Source of the DNA: Halomonas colorata
GTDB lineage: Bacteria; Pseudomonadota; Gammaproteobacteria; Pseudomonadales; Halomonadaceae
Length of the DNA: 64,000 nucleotides
Reading direction: 5' to 3'
Assembly (NCBI RefSeq): GCF_014897985.1
Contig: NZ_JABUZA010000016.1
Span: forward strand, 18,191-82,190
This document shows positions 62,776 to 64,000 of this stretch, piece by piece. Positions within the stretch are counted from its first letter, which is position 1, and the number at the start of each line of letters is the position of its first letter. A program made the translations under genes and the position numbers. The notes beneath the pieces are model-generated. The model did no database searches. It had not been told where the DNA came from and worked only from the letters and a program-made list of their open reading frames with translations.

Positions 62776-63939
62776 ATGACATCGCCCAATCCTCCCACCA
62801 ATTTTGGCTTTTTAGCTGAGCACGATGCGCTGTTTGTAGAACTGGTCACTGCCGCCGAATACGCCTTCGTTAGCGACCCTAACACTACCTTGATCAAGCT
62901 GCGCCAGTTAGGGGAAGCGCTTGCACAACATTTGGCCGCCGTAGCCGGTGTAACGTTTGACGAGCAAACCAGCCAAACAGACCTGCTCTATCGCTTAAAC
63001 CGCGAGCTGCACTTGGAACCTCAAGTAAAAGAGCTATTCCATACACTACGCATAGAGGGCAACAAAGCCACTCACCAATTTCGCACACGCCACAAAGAAG
63101 CTATGGATGGCCTGAAGCTAGCCCGCGAACTGGCTATCTGGTTCCACCGCTCACTTGGCAAGGCAGGCACCGCCTTCAAGCCCGGCCCTTTTGTACCGCC
63201 CGCCGACCCCAGCGCACAGCTGCGCCAGCTCCAGGGCGATATTGAAAAGCTTCGCCATGAGCTTCAACACGCTAATAAAGCGCTGGACAGTAGCCAGCAG
63301 CTTAGTCAGTTGGTCGAGCAAGAGAAGCAGGAGTTTGAGGCGCTGGCTTTGGCCATGGATGAAGAGTCCCGTGCTCTGGCAGCTCAGGCGCAAAGCCACG
63401 AACAGGCATTAATCCAGCAGCAGCAAGCTTACGAAGCCAAAATCCGCGCACTGCAAACTCAGCTCACCGCGCAGGGCGATAGTAGCGTAAGCCAACAGCG
63501 CCAGCAGGTAGCTAGCAGAACCAAAGCTGCCAGCAACACCTTGGCCCTTAGCGAAGAGCTAACACGCATACTGATCGACCAGCAGTTGAATGAAGCGGGC
63601 TGGGAAGCGGACAGCCAAGAGATTACTTATCAAAAAGGTGCTCGCCCCGAAAAGGGCACTTATCGAGCCATTGCCGAATGGCCCACGCCGTCAGCCCATC
63701 AAACCAATGGCCAAAAAGACCGGGCAGACTACGTGCTGTTTTGCGGCTTAACGCCTATTGCCGTGGTCGAAGCTAAAAAAGAGAACGCCAATGTAGCGGG
63801 TAAGATTGACCAAGCCGAGCGCTACAGCAAAGGCCTAAGCATTGAGCCACCGATAGTAGGCGCCTGGGAGCTTGCCGGGCGAACCATTGCATGGCCTGCT
63901 GATGAAGAAAGGCACTTTAAAGGCATTGCTGTCCCATAG
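62776..63939 (+). CDS. HsdR-like type I restriction subunit, truncated after the nuclease domain
   Basis: A 387-residue protein from the ATG at 62776 (GGAGAG ahead). Residues about 10-120 form a DUF4145 domain (NTTLIKLRQLGEALAQHLAA, LRIEGNKATHQF), 140-260 a coiled coil rich in Gln/Glu/Leu, and 265-380 the HsdR nuclease (RADYVLFCGLTPIAVVEAKKENANV), with D and E-x-K present. An intact HsdR has over 1000 residues with two helicase domains. Here the match ends at DEERHFK, five new residues follow (GIAVP) and then a stop and a terminator. The helicase motor is absent; either a remnant or a stand-alone nuclease. Confidence 0.85.
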   Translation: MTSPNPPTNFGFLAEHDALFVELVTAAEYAFVSDPNTTLIKLRQLGEALAQHLAAVAGVTFDEQTSQTDLLYRLNRELHLEPQVKELFHTLRIEGNKATHQFRTRHKEAMDGLKLARELAIWFHRSLGKAGTAFKPGPFVPPADPSAQLRQLQGDIEKLRHELQHANKALDSSQQLSQLVEQEKQEFEALALAMDEESRALAAQAQSHEQALIQQQQAYEAKIRALQTQLTAQGDSSVSQQRQQVASRTKAASNTLALSEELTRILIDQQLNEAGWEADSQEITYQKGARPEKGTYRAIAEWPTPSAHQTNGQKDRADYVLFCGLTPIAVVEAKKENANVAGKIDQAERYSKGLSIEPPIVGAWELAGRTIAWPADEERHFKGIAVP

Positions 63940-63950
63940 TTTTTGATCAT

Positions 63951-63981
63951 AAAGGGATTCTCATCTGAGGATCCCTTTTTT
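63951..63981 (+). terminator. Intrinsic terminator after the truncated hsdR
   Basis: A twelve-pair stem AAAGGGATTCTC-ATCT-GAGGATCCCTTT with one G-T pair is followed by Ts. It closes the truncated gene 11 bases after its stop. Confidence 0.8.
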
Positions 63982-64000
63982 GTGGCTCTGGCGATGGCGG

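Overview
The window looks like chromosome from a Halomonas-like gammaproteobacterium (Halomonadaceae; inferred from gene content and protein character, not from a search). Support comes from the housekeeping half: gmk-rpoZ-spoT-ridA, oxyR-recG (OxyR carries the two redox cysteines at 199 and 208), ubiC-ubiA, phoB-phoR, pstSCAB-phoU, uvrD, hexR, cysZ and HU. Many TRAP transporters and a sodium-coupled NSS symporter also fit a salt-adapted marine or halophilic organism.

Region 1 (1-15062, all minus strand) is a catabolic block that I read as an indole-3-acetic acid (iac) cluster. From the upstream end it runs TRAP transporter 2 (P-Q-M), iacH (amidase), iacA (acyl-CoA-dehydrogenase-fold flavin monooxygenase), iacB, iacC and iacD (Rieske oxygenase alpha and beta), iacE (SDR), iacF (PDR-type reductase), TRAP transporter 1 (Q-M-P), a 4-oxalocrotonate tautomerase homologue, iacG fused to a MarR-like domain, iacI (SnoaL-like) and a ketopantoate-reductase-like gene that leaves the window. 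No separate iacR is seen. The expected product, catechol, would need catechol-branch enzymes that are not in the window.

Region 2 (15382-24596) holds a DASS-family symporter, then the lower beta-ketoadipate pathway on the minus strand: catI-catJ-pcaF-pcaD, aroQ (catabolic-type dehydroquinase) and a divergent IclR-family regulator. Genes specific to the protocatechuate branch look decayed: pcaB has a large internal deletion and pcaC may survive only as about 15 codons. An aldehyde dehydrogenase gene is also broken. Three copies of the inverted repeat GTTCG-N5-CGAAC lie ahead of catI, pcaB and the aroQ/iclR divergence and probably form the IclR operator set.

Region 3 (24661-38507, mostly plus strand): a DUF72 protein, an NSS symporter, hexR, uvrD, an orphan Tat-exported TRAP binding protein, a YciA-like thioesterase, then pstS, pstC, pstA, pstB, phoU and cysZ. 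A Pho box lies between pstS and pstC rather than ahead of pstS.

Region 4 (38631-45832): two paralogous small secreted proteins, phoB-phoR with an extended Pho-box array, ubiC-ubiA, a rubredoxin-reductase-like gene, HU and an SCP2-like protein.

Region 5 (46003-61376) is mainly housekeeping: a CurA-like reductase, a YccS-like FUSC protein, recG-oxyR, an epimerase-like protein, ridA, spoT, rpoZ, gmk, an extensin-like protein, a glycine-zipper lipoprotein, an MFS exporter, an AlkA-like glycosylase and a pirin. Region 6 (61623-63981) holds a YhcG-type nuclease and an HsdR cut off after its nuclease domain, a small and possibly degraded defence locus. I saw no tRNA, rRNA, CRISPR array or insertion sequence.
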